From assembly GCA_016271365.2 (NCBI GenBank), contig CM057456.1:165454501-165518500 (forward strand): 64,000 bases of DNA, written 5' to 3'. Every line of letters begins with the position of its first letter. Position 1 is the stretch's first letter. The notes beneath the pieces were generated by a model. That model worked only from the letters and a program-made list of their open reading frames with translations. It ran no database searches and was not told the DNA's origin. The DNA comes from Neoceratodus forsteri. Lineage: Eukaryota; Chordata; Ceratodontiformes; Ceratodontidae. The position numbers were made by a program, and so were the translations under genes. This document shows, one piece after another, positions 52,264 to 63,339 of the stretch.

Positions 52264-52709
52264 TTAAAGAGCTGCTGACACCTTAAAAAAAACTTTGAAA
52301 AACAATAATTAGGTACAATTCAGCTTCCATTCCCTATAATGTAAAGATTCCTCCTCCCTAGTATTTATTACTAAGGACATTTGCAGGAATGCATGATCTT
52401 TATCTTTCAGGGTTTATGTGCCTTTGTAGCTGACTCCCTACTTCAAGTCATAATCCTCTGTTGTGACATCACAGTCTGTTGCCATGGGAGTAATTGCGAG
52501 GTCACAAGAAGTGCTCTATGACTTCAGGTAGGGAGAAAGCAGCAGGAATAGATGAACTCTCCAGGACCAAAGATTCTATTTTCATGCAAATAACCTCAGT
52601 AATAAATATTGGGGAGGAGGAATACAGAACTAATGTGAACTACAAGCTGGACTGCATCTAAATATTATGTTTTGGTAAAGTTCTCCTGAAGGCATCAGCA
52701 GCTCTTTAA
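52264..52709. mobile_element. TTAA-flanked piggyBac-like MITE, copy 2
   Basis: The body 52268-52705 lies between TTAA at 52264-52267 and 52706-52709. The left end AGAGCTGCTGACACC and the reversed right end AGAGCTGCTGATGCC agree at 13 of 15 bases. The interior, including GTTGTGACATCACAGTC and GTTGCCATGGGA, aligns along its whole length with copy 3 and with copy 1 minus its insert. This is the cleanest copy. Confidence 0.9.
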
Positions 52710-53415
52710 TGAAAGTACTAGTGTACTGTATCTGTCAAATCTACTTTCTAGGAACCTCCTATGCTGTATCATTTTTTTTTTATTTTCTTGATCCTAACCC
52801 ATACCAGGCCTACAAAGGCATTGCTATTCAACATGCAGTGACCATCCTTTTTTCATGAGAGGAAGAAAAAAAAACCCTAAATGAAGTCATTTATAAAATG
52901 CTCAGATTTTGGTGGAACTACAGACTCTTACTACCAAATAAAACTACACTATGCATAGAATCTTTTAAACTGAAAAAAATGGTAGAGCTAAATTTTGTTG
53001 TCCAATTTTATTTCACTGCTGCCTTAATGTCTTATCTTTTAAGAACATCATGCAGGGCTCTCCTTCTTAAGAACAGCCTGCAGGGCCCTCTCTGAATCTA
53101 CTTGTCTGCTGCGTGCTGCCACCTGTTCCCAGACTTCTGTTTTTACTATCCGACACAGTATCAGATAATGAAAACATATTCCCATGAATTGGTAGAGACA
53201 TACAAGTGAAATCAGGAAAGGCTGTTCCTGCAAATGAGAAGACATTATAGAGATATATGCTACTGTTAAAGTATCTGCAATAAGAAGCTACACATTGGAA
53301 ATAATGAACCACTGCATACCCAGATGAAGTGCTGTTTGCCATGAAATACAAGCTAAGTGTTCTAGTGGTGCAATTGTTTAATACACAACCTAAAATATAA
53401 AAGAAACATAAGGGT
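52710..53415. other. Unassigned; short tandem duplication
   Basis: 53039-53066 and 53068-53094 are near copies (TTAAGAACA..CTGCAGGGC.CTC), about 29 bases per unit. Nothing else is recognised. Confidence 0.5.
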
Positions 53416-54003
53416 CAATTTTGTTCATTCATCCATCACTATCTTTCCAGAGTTTAGCTTCCCTAAACTCTGGAATTCGCTTCCCCCTTCTATCAGACAC
53501 TCTTCATCCCCATCTTCTCTCTCACTATCCCTAAATAACTTCCTTTCCCCTAACTGCACCTGCCCCTAATCATCCCACTAATTTGTCTCATTTGGTCCCC
53601 TTTCCCCAGCCTCAAATAGCACTTGTATCTCTGCTGCAACTACCCCCACCTCTGAACCTACACAACTCTACTCTAAATCATCTCCTCCACCCTACTCCTA
53701 CTTTCGTCTCCACTGGCTCCTCTCTTCCTTGTCGAAGCACTTCATACATCCCCCTTTCTGTTCAGTTGCACTCGTTTAGCACTTTTCCTATACCAATGTC
53801 AGTGTATTATTACCAGTATAGATAACTATGTCTGTGAAATTGCTCATTTTTTAACTGAATTTGTAATCCTTTGAATGTATATAAGTGTACCAATCTATGT
53901 AACCCCATTACCCTCTCCCCCAGGACACACTATGAGACGAGCAACTTGTTGCTTAGTGTGTTATTCTGGTGAATCTCCTCAATAAATAAATAAATAAAAT
54001 AAA
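53415..54003 (+). mobile_element. Rex1/L2-type LINE 3' end
   Basis: 53440-53540 encodes SFPKLWNSLPPSIRHSSSPS, the C-terminal LWNSLP block. A pyrimidine-rich 3' UTR follows, ending GACGAGCAACTTGTTGC and TTAGTGTGTTATTCTGG, then an (AATA)n tail at 53981-54003. It is 5'-truncated. Confidence 0.8.
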
Positions 54004-54009
54004 AATGTT

Positions 54010-54732
54010 GCCAAAGTTGGACTTCCTTAAGTCAGGGAGAAGAATGCTGAATTTTTGTTGCCAAGATTTGAATACTGTTGAATTTAATAGTCTTGTGGTT
54101 ACTCTGTCTGAGTGGGTCCTCAATTAAGATATCCCTGATATTGTCCTTGTTGGACTTTACCAGGTCCAGAACTGCCCCCGCTGTCTCTCACTCCCATTGT
54201 GTGAGAAAGCAGTCCTGTTACCTTAAACCTCTGACACTTTTGTCTTACCGCCATCAGTACATCCCAGTCTATCTCCAGGAGGTTAATGTCTCCCATGAGT
54301 ATACAGTAGTTCTACCCTGGCTAGATGCCTTCCTAATTGGCTTTTACAGCTCCTCTTTCCTGTCTGCCCCTGGCTTTGCAGCCTGTATGTTATTCCTCTC
54401 CTGTATCTCCCACCCCCCATGTTATCTGTTACTTTGAACCATGGTGACTCAACACTCCCAACCCCCCCCAAAAAAAAAGATTTGCCCTCCGAGACCCTTA
54501 TGACTTTTTTGTATACACTGCTGTCCCCCACCCGGTACCTTCCCTGTACCTCCTAAATAAAGCGCAGCCAAGGATAATTAAGTCCCAGCTATAATTTTAC
54601 TTTGCAATGTTTTAGTTATCACTACTACGTCTACATATTCTGCAGCCATAATTGCTTGCAGTTTGTCCATTTTATTACCCAAATTTCTTGTATCAGTATC
54701 CAGTACTCCTGCCTTCATTCATCTTAGCCTTG
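54010..54732 (-). pseudogene. CR1-like endonuclease fragment
   Basis: The - strand shows LLMGDINLLEIDWDVLMAV (54240-54300, GDFN block) and FKVTGLLSHN...GAVLDLVK-type sequence, with the SD.V...LL region near 54100. 54590-54730 corresponds to the domain start. It contains many stops. Confidence 0.65.
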
Positions 54733-55070
54733 TTAAGTTTTGTTTATTTATTTATTTATTAAATGTTGGTAACAGGGTGAGCCCACTGAGACAAGACAGT
54801 CCCTTTTTCAGGGGCGACCCGAGAAGTGCAGTACATTGACATTGTTAAGTTTTAATTTTCTGCTGCTTCCACAATGTCCCTTACCTGTGTCCCTGATTTT
54901 CTTTCTTTGTGTGTGTGATGGGGTGAGCCAACTTGGCTCTGTTTGTGTATTCTTGTTTTTATGTTGCTTGCACGCATGTGCAAGAAACATAGTGCCATCA
55001 TCCGAGTTTTCGGAGGTGTGGCACCCATCTTCCAATTCAGTCAGTGTGTTTGCAGGTGCGGCCTCAGTTC
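54733..55070 (-). mobile_element. LINE 3' tail
   Basis: An (AATA)n tail at 54739-54762 is followed by reversed GGCTCACCCTGTTACC and GTCGCCCCTGAAAAAGGG, the same tail layout as at 8491 and 5604. Beyond about 54850 the assignment is uncertain. Confidence 0.6.
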
Positions 55071-55169
55071 CCCAATCACTGCTGCAGCTGTCTATGACAG
55101 CAGTTGAAAATGCAGTGGTCGAACAGTTGAAAGGGAGAGCTCCGCTTTAGTGAGCAGAGCTCCCCCCCT

Positions 55170-55193
55170 ACACACACACACACACACACACAC
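55170..55193. repeat. (AC)n microsatellite
   Basis: About 12 AC units. It generates a His-Thr frame that is not a gene. Confidence 0.95.
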
Positions 55194-55239
55194 GCACACT
55201 GCATGCTCATGCACCTTCCCCCTCCCCCCCACGCACACA

Positions 55240-55439
55240 CTGTATGGCCGACAGGGGTGCCCAATCCCCCATCGGCTCCACACTCCCCCCAAAGCTTCCA
55301 GGTGCCACACTGGGAGCCCACCCCAGCATGGCAAAATTTGTTATGGCCGATGGGGGTGCCCAATCCCTCGTCGGCTCCAGCCCCCCCAAACAGTCTTCCA
55401 GCTGCCACGCTGGGAGCCCACCCCAGCATGGCAAACATT
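55240..55439. repeat. Two-copy tandem repeat of about 100 bp
   Basis: TATGGCCGA(C/T)(A/G)GGGGTGCCCAATCCC starts at 55242 and 55343. Each unit ends in GGGAGCCCACCCCAGCATGG. The units are roughly 90% alike by eye, so the duplication is fairly recent. It is GC-rich, which explains open frames on both strands here. Confidence 0.88.
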
Positions 55440-55727
55440 CCTCATCAACTTATTAAAAAAAAAAACTGTAAATACAAAAACTGTCCCCTGGTGCTTCTCT
55501 CTGCCCCCCTCCCACAACCCGCACCCACCCACTGCGCACCTCTGCCTCCCACACCCCCACACCCCATACTTACCTCTGGATCTGTGTGCGACGATCTTCT
55601 GTGGACCGGGAACACGTCTGCACTCTTCAAAGCCTACCGCGAACTGAGGAAATGCTGGTAAGCTGTATAATGAGATAGATATGGTTTTTTCAACTTTGCT
55701 GCATATCTCAGGCATTTTTTGGAATTT

Positions 55728-56300
55728 TGGCACCAAATTTTCAACATGGGGTTTTTGGGACCCCTCCTCATGAATTCTGTCACTGTCATGGCATTAATCA
55801 GGCCCAAAGGGTGATTTCGTGGTCACTGCATGAAATTACCTTTCGGGACCAAGTAACAAAGTGACAGTGCCAGTGTTCATAAGGTGGGCTCTCAAAAAGC
55901 CTATGTTGCAAATTTGGTGAAAAAATTCCTAAAAATGACTGTTTTACGAGCATGCATTGCGCAGTTCCTATGCACGCTCATAAGTTCGTGAATTTTTAAT
56001 ATTTGCACTCCAGATTTTCAACATTGGCATTTTACCACACCTCCTTATGAGCAGTACAGCTGTCATTTTTCACATCTTGCCCAAAATGTGTTTCCCATGT
56101 AGCGCTACAATGGAGCAGTTGGTGTGAAATCAATGTTCGGGACACATTAAGAAAATCACAGTCACACTGTTCATGAGCAGAAGTGTTAAAATGGCTATGT
56201 TAAAATTTGGTTAAAAATTTCAAATGACTGTTTTACTTAGCATTTGTTGCGCTGATCCTACGACGCGAGAAGTTCGCGAATGTTGAAAATTTGGTGAAAA
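55728..56300. repeat. Diverged tandem repeat of about 280 bp, two units
   Basis: Unit 1 (about 55730-56000) and unit 2 (about 56010-56300) share ATTTTCAACAT, ACC.CTCCT.ATGA, a GGGAC(C)A/CATTAAG-like block, AATTTGGT.AAAA, AAATGACTGTTTTAC, GCATT.....GCGC and AGTTCG(T)GAAT in the same order. Each unit also contains an inverted pair around GTCACTGTCA / TGACAGTG. This may be a satellite-like array remnant or an element with tandem halves. Confidence 0.7.
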
Positions 56301-56304
56301 ATTC

Positions 56305-57075
56305 CTTCAACATTCTGCAATGTTACTAATGAAGACATTGAACAGGACTGGCACCAGGACTGATCCCTGCAGCACCCCACTGGTCACTCCCTCTCCCTAG
56401 ACTGCACACTATTTACCACCACTCTCTGCCTCCTGTCTGTTAGCCAGTTTCTAACCCAGTTTACCACCCTTTCCCCCATGCTCAGCCTACCCAGCTAGTT
56501 TATCAGCCTCCTATATGGGATGGTGTCAAAGGCTTTGCTGAAATCAAGGTAAGCGTTGTCCACTGCCCCACCCTGATTCACTTCCTTTGTCACCCAGTCA
56601 AAGAAATCAACCAGATTTGTCTGACATGATGTCCCCATTGTGAATCATGTTGTCTGTGGTCCTGGGCTCCGATGGCTTCTAGATGCCCCACTATCCTTTC
56701 TTTAAGCAATGTCTCCATGATCTTCCCCACTACTGAGGTGAAGTTGAACGGCCTATTGTTCCCTACCTCCTCCCTGCTGCCGGACTTGTGTAGAGGGACC
56801 ACATGTGCCCTCCTCCAATTCACTCATGTTGAATGACTCAGTGAACATGGCTGCCAGAGGTACTGCTATCTCCCTTCGCAGTTCTCTTAATACCCTTGGG
56901 TGTATGCCATCTGGTTCCATCACTTTGTCCACCTTCAATTTAATGAGCTCCTGCAGGACTCTTTTGCCTTTGAATGGACTATTGCCCACCTCTTCACCAC
57001 CTTGGCAACTGCTGTACTGCTGTGGCCCTTGTCCCTCCCACTCTTCTGTGAATACTGAGCGGAAAGACACAGTGG
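56305..57075 (-). pseudogene. CR1-like LINE, RT entry and palm
   Basis: 56590-56823 gives WRRAHVVPLHKSGSREEVGN and NRPFNFTSVVGKIMETLLKE (RT fingers; NYRP has become NRP). 56530-56580 gives the LDFSKAFDTIP-type block. 56330-56400 gives the GVLQGSVLVPVLF-type block. 56753-57157 gives LKVDKVMEPDGIHPRVLREL (KA.GPDGIHP block) and EEWEGQGPQQ. Frameshifted, but long stretches are readable. Confidence 0.85.
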
Positions 57076-57212
57076 ATGTCTTGGCAGGAAGGCATGGAAC
57101 TATCTCTTCCAAATACCTAAACAGCACATACAAGCAAGCAACATACAGCATTGACAAATGCTTGTTTATTGTATGTTACACTGTCCTCCCCTTTGCCTAG
57201 TGTAAAATCTTA

Positions 57213-57673
57213 TTAAAGAGCTACTGACGCCTCAAAGAAAACTTTAAAAAACATAATAGTTAGGTACAATTCTGCTTGCATTCCATTTATATTTTATATA
57301 TTTCTCCTCTCCATAATTTATTACTAAAGGAATGTGCATGAATATTTGATTGGTGTTACTTAGAATTCATTTTGAATTCATCTTCCTCTTTAGCTTACTC
57401 CCTACTATAAGTCATAATCCTCTGTTGTGACATGACAATCTGTTGCCATGGGAAAAACTGTGAGGTCACAAGCAGTGCTGTATGACTGCAGGTAGGGAGA
57501 AGTCAGCAGGAATAGATGAACTCTTCAAGAGCAAAGATCCTGTTTTCATGCAAATGACCTCACTACTAAATAATGGGGAAGAGAAATACAGAACTAATGG
57601 GAAATACAAGCTGGACATTTCCTAAATATTATGTTTTGTTAAAGTTCTCCTGAACATGTCACCAGCTCTTTAA
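57213..57673. mobile_element. TTAA-flanked piggyBac-like MITE, copy 3
   Basis: The body 57217-57669 lies between TTAA at 57213-57216 and 57670-57673. The ends AGAGCTACTGACGCC and, reversed, AGAGCTGGTGACATG are inverted repeats. The interior parallels copy 2 over its full length (453 against 438 bases). Confidence 0.9.
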
Positions 57674-58109
57674 CTGCTACATCTGGCTTCTGCACTGATG
57701 TGCTGGTCCCTTCCCCCCTTCCCATTTAGAAGAAAGGCATCCTTCATGAACAGCTCACTATGGTTTCAGAAGGTTCCCCAGTTCCTTGAAATGTGGAATC
57801 CCTAATTCCTGCATCAACCCTTGAGCCATGTGATCAGTGCTGCAGTATGGTTTTATTCCTTCTACTATGTGCTGCACATGGCACTGGAAGCATTTCTGAG
57901 AAGGCTACTTTATCTGTCATTGGCCAAAACTTCCTGCCTTATGCCCTGAATATGATCTTTACTTATTGTATTCGAAACTAGATGTAGCAAAATACCTGAC
58001 CCTCTCCCCCAGCTAATAGGCCTCTCCAGCTGTGTTTACTCCTGTTGCTGTTGTTCCTGTGAGGTACAGACAGTGTCTCTCCACCTGCCTCGCCATTCTA
58101 CTAGTCTTC
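57674..58109. other. Unassigned DNA
   Basis: No family is recognised. The + strand frame 57793-57981 has no domain. Confidence 0.4.
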
Positions 58110-59451
58110 TATGACTATGATTTCAACAAAATGCAAAAAATCCAGCACAAAGACTCGCCCTTACTTTTGTGTTGATTTATTCAGTGCAATTCAGATCAAG
58201 TGGATAGCAGCAGAACAAACTCCCGACCGGTTCCCCTGTATAGGCTTTTTCAGAGGGATACCGATATGGGGGGGGGGGCCCATTTTAAAATACAGTGCAA
58301 CCAATCACATTCAAGTGACATCATACATACAAGTGATGTCTTGTTTTTAAAACCACAGAGTACATTAAAGTGCTTAGAGATGTGATACATATTGTTAAAG
58401 TGCAAACAGTGCTACGGATTCATGTACATACATACATACATACAATTTTAATACTCTAGAGAAAGCCCTCTTAAGTAATTATAATTAGGTAAGGCAACAT
58501 CATATTTTGGTTTATACCCACAACATATATCCATATATAAATAATAATTCAAGAAAAAAGACTATTTAAACACAGTACCTCTTCTAATAATGAAATAATG
58601 GTACCTGTTGTCATTTACTATCTAGATGCTTTACGATAGTGGCTCTTGTACTTTATTTTTTATTTTAGATATTCATTATTATTTAACAAATGAATGGCAA
58701 TTACTAAAGTTGATCATTTATCATCTTAATTATTTTCACTGAAATAAGTCCTTGGGATCCCTTGGTCAGCACTTGAGGCTTGAGATGGATCTGTATCGCT
58801 TATTTCCAGTCAGCTGATGTCTCCAAATTAGTGTCAATAAAAATTAGGCCTCTTTCGGGACCTAAAAGGACATAGTGGAAGATAAAGAGAAGAAAAGAAA
58901 GAGGGGTAGGAGAAACAAAAAGGAAGGGGAAGGGGGAAGAGATGGATGTAGGTGGTATCAGGAAGGGGTTGGGAAAGGAAAAATAGAAAAGGGGGGGAAG
59001 ATACGGGAAAGGAGAAGAAAGAAGGGAAATTGTACAGCTGGAATAACTGTATAACCAATTAATATATATCTACTTAATATTGTACAGTGTCGATATATTG
59101 AACATCCACCATGTTACAAATACTTTTAACATTTCCTGTATTTCTTTCCTTTTAACAATGGCATAGTATCTAGTCTGTCGTTTAGACCAGGTTGAACATA
59201 TCCTTCTAATAAGAAGATCCATAGTGCCTCTCTATACAATAATAAATCATCAAGACATACGCCTCTTTTACCAAGATAAACTTTTTCTATGCCCTGAATA
59301 CTGGAAGTATGAGCTTTTTTGTTGTTTATATTATTGGCTACATGAGCTGCGAATGTATTTCTAATATCTAGATTTTCAACAGCTCTCATGTGCTCTCCTA
59401 TTCTGACTTTCTGCTGTCTTCTTTCCTACATAGAATTTTTATGACTATGAT
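58110..59451 (-). mobile_element. 5'-truncated Penelope-like element with 12-bp target duplication
   Basis: TATGACTATGAT flanks it exactly (58110-58121, 59440-59451). On the - strand the 5' end begins inside the GIY-YIG domain. The long 3' UTR ends with CTGAAAAAGCCTATACAGG and GGAACCGGTCGGGAG (about 58253-58222), the GAAGAAGCC...ACCGGT pattern also present in the first PLE. The clean duplication shows that the truncation is the insertion boundary, not later loss. Confidence 0.85.
59126..59420 (-). pseudogene. GIY-YIG endonuclease, C-terminal half (Penelope-like)
   Basis: The frame gives VRIGEHMRAVENLD (59380-59420; R..EH helix), then FAAHV, QGIEKVYLGKRGVCLDDLLL, YREALWIFLLEGYVQPGLND. This is the order R..EH, F..GIE.V...RGG....LL.REA.WI and LNT..P.GLNE of PLE endonucleases. 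The catalytic Glu of REA is present. The domain start (GIY, YIG strands) is missing because of truncation. Confidence 0.8.
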
Positions 59452-61450
59452 ATGCTGTTTGCTCCCCCAGCAGTACCTGACTCACTACCCTGTGTCGCAT
59501 TCCTACTGGAGGTTGCTATACCTTAAGGGGATAACACTGCTGCTTCCATTGTGGCACTGTTCTCCTGTGCCATTTCTGTCAGCAGCATGAACAGAGTCTG
59601 AGTTTTTACCCTCAGGTCCCACCCATGCTGTTTCTACTACTCCTCCCCCCTACTGCAGTCCATCCCCCATCCTCCAGTGCAGACACATTGTGCTTATTGA
59701 GATAATGGAATTGTGCCACCCAGAGGTCCTCATTCTGAGTTGCTTAAGTAAGGGGGGGCCCTGATGTGCACAACAGGACTCTCCTCACTCATCGAACACC
59801 CCTGAGGTCGGCCTGGGTTCTTTTGGGTGTAGTACACTGACAGAATACCAGGAACAGGTTTTGGTGCATCACACTTGGGCAGGGGTATATAAAGGCTACC
59901 CAATGTGGCCCTAACCTCCCTCAGGAACAAGTATTATTTTCCATCCCAGGCAACATGAAATTTTCCCCACACAGTGGAAAGACACCGAAGCAATAACCAT
60001 GAACACAAATTGTAAAATGAACTAATCTCTGATTTAGTATGAGGGAGGGGTAAGGGGAAGCAAACAGACAATAATAAACCAAAATACAGTAGGAAACACA
60101 ACAATTTCAGCATTACTTGTCCCCACACACACAGTCCCTGAACCACTCCAGCAGGTGCACCCAGTTTCCCCCCAATGGCCGTGATAATGATTATTGTGCA
60201 TTGGGTTGGGTACCTCACTGGGTTGCTGATGGCCAACCAGTTGATGCAGGGATGGTGCACTTTGGGACACTGAGGAAACAACAGTCTTGAACTTGAAATG
60301 AACGAACTTTAGTAAAGGTGTCCCAACTGGATTCCAAAACGGGTGGTCTGTATGGCTTTGTCATAATCTTCTGCCTGGGCTTTTCTGGCAGATTAATACA
60401 ATCCTGCCCAGGACTTCCCCCTCTTTATAACTATCTAAATGAACTAAATTTGAATGGAACTCCTTGGACAGAGCCCAGAGGTACTCACAGTTTTTTGAAG
60501 ATGTCAGGGATTGCTGTGGAAGGATAAGCTTGGCAGTATCACTCTGAATACAGATGGCATTATCTCTAGGAACCACAAGTGCAGGCTGCAAACATTGAAA
60601 CTGGCACTGTTTCCATCACCCATGAGGGGCCTTTCATTATCTTTGCCTCTTAGGCATTTTGTCATCTTCACCCCTTGGGCCTTTCATTGTCTTCACTCAC
60701 AGAAACAGTACTCCAGAACCCTCTAGAGGAGAGATTAGACACTCCCACCCAGGCTGTAGGTGATGAATAGCCACTGTCTCTGGAGCTCTCACTCTGACCA
60801 GGGTACCTACTAGGCTTGGGGTCACCCTGGCTGCCATACTGGATACACAGGTTCCACTGGAACTTACATAAAGTCAGGCTTCTTTACAGTCTCAAAACCA
60901 GCCCTGTTAAGTTACTTCCCAGCTGGGAAAACAGTATAGCAGTTCAAATAGATTTGCAGTCTGGGAAACACTGGAGAACAGTTCAAACAAATTCCCGGCT
61001 GGGAAAACAGGTGAGCAGTTACTCAGCCTGAATCTTTCTGGGCTTGAAGAGGCCTATAGCACCACTGCTAGCCTCTGGATGGTGCAGCCCGCCCCCAACT
61101 CAGTCTCCACTTTCGCCTTGGCTGGACTCCTTCCAGATCACAGGACACAGCCCTTTTTACAGCAGTCCCCAGCTTCCCATATGATTAGCCCATATTTTCT
61201 TGGGCAAGTGGAGGGTGCTGTTTAATCCTTTCCAACAGCCCCAGTGGCAGGGAGATTCACAGGGAGCTATAATGTTTGTTTACATTTGCTGTAATGGTTT
61301 TGCAGCCTCAAGATTTATTTATAAGCCCATTCAAAGGCAGTTAAATATATGTCTTGACCTTGTTTGCCTTGATGGAGCCAGGGAAACCCCCATATTACAC
61401 TAACAGAGCCCCATTTGCCTTATAAGGCTCCCAAAATAGAGGGTAACAGT
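59452..61450. other. Unassigned, with an LTR/promoter-like stretch
   Basis: GGGGTATATAAAGGCTACCC (59884-59903) is a good TATA-box context. No coding motif is visible on either strand. The stretch 60590-60700 has an internal duplication of CCTTTCATT(A/G)TCTT. An LTR retrotransposon remnant is possible, but I could not find paired ends. Confidence 0.3.
60912..61030. repeat. Three-unit tandem repeat, period about 39-40 bp
   Basis: Units start near 60912, 60952 and 60991 and share the pattern CAG(C/T)(C)TGGGAAA(A)CA...G(A)ACAGTTCAAA. The last unit is the most diverged. Confidence 0.7.
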
Positions 61451-63335
61451 TTTGCACCCTTCTTAACTGCGGGTGCACATGTACACCTCTCTCACTCTGC
61501 TCCTAGTCTCACTTCCCACTTAGGGACTAGGAAACCTCCACAGATGCACCCGATGGTGCTCAACACTTAGTTTCTGGCTCTGCTGCTTAGTCTGGAGTTG
61601 GGAATGGCTTTATTTTATGGCTGAATGGCCAAAATGCATTTTGGGGTGCCGCAGCTCCTTTAAGAGCCAGTCGCACATGCACAGGGTTCTTGGAAAAGCT
61701 CTCCCATCCTGATCCAGCAGTCCAAGGGACTGGAGGCTGAAGACAACAACATTGGGGGCAGCAAGGGCCATAGCCCAAAACAGGTAAGCTCCACAATGGG
61801 GGAAGGGTGGCTTACACTTATCCGGTACTAAATTTCAGCCCTGAGAGCATTTAACTGTGCACTGAGTGCCATGAATCTCCTACTAACCGGGCAGCAACCA
61901 GCCTTTCAGAATGCTCTTATGTGGTCGCGCCACAACCCCTACAGTTAAAAAATTGAGCTCCAACCCCCTCCCTGCACTGCATGTGTGTACATTTTGAAAT
62001 AACCGTGTAATTGGAATTAACAATGAGAAAAGTCTTGCAGAATTTCCTGCCCCGACCCTCTTTTTCTTGAAGTTCCTCTTCATTGATTTGTGTAAGTCCT
62101 GGGACTTCTACTCATGCCTTTTAAACGAGTGGCATGATTTGTCTCACAGAACTCTCATCCACTTGTAGGACGCACCACCTTGTATGCTCACCCTTAATCT
62201 TTTGACAGGAAGTGCTAAATTACCCCATTCCTGTCTGCTGTCTCATATGACCTTCTCAACTCTCTCAAAATTCTCTTAAAAAGGGGTTGATTCTTTTTAG
62301 CCCTCTCACTGTGGTTCATTCCTGCACCTTTTATAATGATGATGTGTGACATAACTGGATAAGTCAGATGTCAGCATCTCAGAGGATCTCCCCTGAAAGG
62401 TAAGTACAACCCATCACATGTATTTTGTGTGTTTTTATTTCTGAAGTTTACTTACAACATAACCCTAATGAAGTATATATTACAATGTACAACTATACTG
62501 AGTTAATACCATGAACTCTTCCAGGAATGCTTAGTGACACAATTCTGTGGGTAACAGCATGATGTCATAACAGCAGTTTTTCTCCTGCTAAATGCACAAA
62601 CTAAATCTGTCACTAAAAATTGTCATTAGAAGTTTCTATCCCATTTATTTACATAAATAACTTCATAGATGGTTGATGATATAAATAATTTACTAATATT
62701 ACTGTATATCATTCGACTGTTACAAGGGTGAGCGATCAAGATAAAAAGCACTTTGGCACAACCCTATAGTAAGATGGAATAAACTCTATTTTTATTAAAT
62801 ATACATTTATTGCAAGCACATGGTATCAGTAGAAATGACACCTACTGTATATTTTAAGTTACAGATTTAAGATTTGAATAGTACTAAATGAAAACTATAT
62901 GACCATCTAGAAATGAAAACTGAAACAAATGTGAATATCAGTTATCCAGTCTACATCCCAACTTCTACTGTTCACAGATGAAATGAGTACAACTTATTCA
63001 GTATCACAAATGTAGTTCTGGTAAGAGAGTCCTCCTAAACAGTTTTACCTAATGTGAGATCTGTTCATGCTTAGGAGGATAACCATCAGAAGGGACATCC
63101 AGTCCCCTGGACTTGGCCAGCAGAATCTGTTATTAATAGACTTTCTCAGAGTACTACATATATAAAGTTTTTTAAATTCTAGTAACTAACTGGGGGGGGG
63201 GGGTTCTAACTTTCATGTGCAATTTGAGTGATTACCTCAAAAATATGGTATAAATCCTCGATATCATTTTGAAAATACCCTTCCCTGAGTACAGCCTATG
63301 GAGTGGCAGGGGGTGGGGTTTATTTAAAAGGTGTC
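61450..63335. other. Unassigned DNA
   Basis: 61570-61700 has GGTGCCGCAGCTCCTTTAAG followed by AGCCAGTCGCACATGC, a wording that recalls gypsy-type LTRs. There is no second copy in the window to confirm this. A G-run lies at 63192-63203. The rest is featureless to me. Confidence 0.3.
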
Positions 63336-63339
63336 CACT

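Noticed and set aside
55076..55736. Frames of 120-165 residues around the AC repeat
   Set aside because: They run through an (AC)n run and a GC-rich tandem duplication on both strands. The repeat structure, not selection, keeps them open.
60912..61030. CRISPR-like array of three spaced repeats
   Set aside because: The units are contiguous and diverged without unique spacers, and the genome is a vertebrate's.
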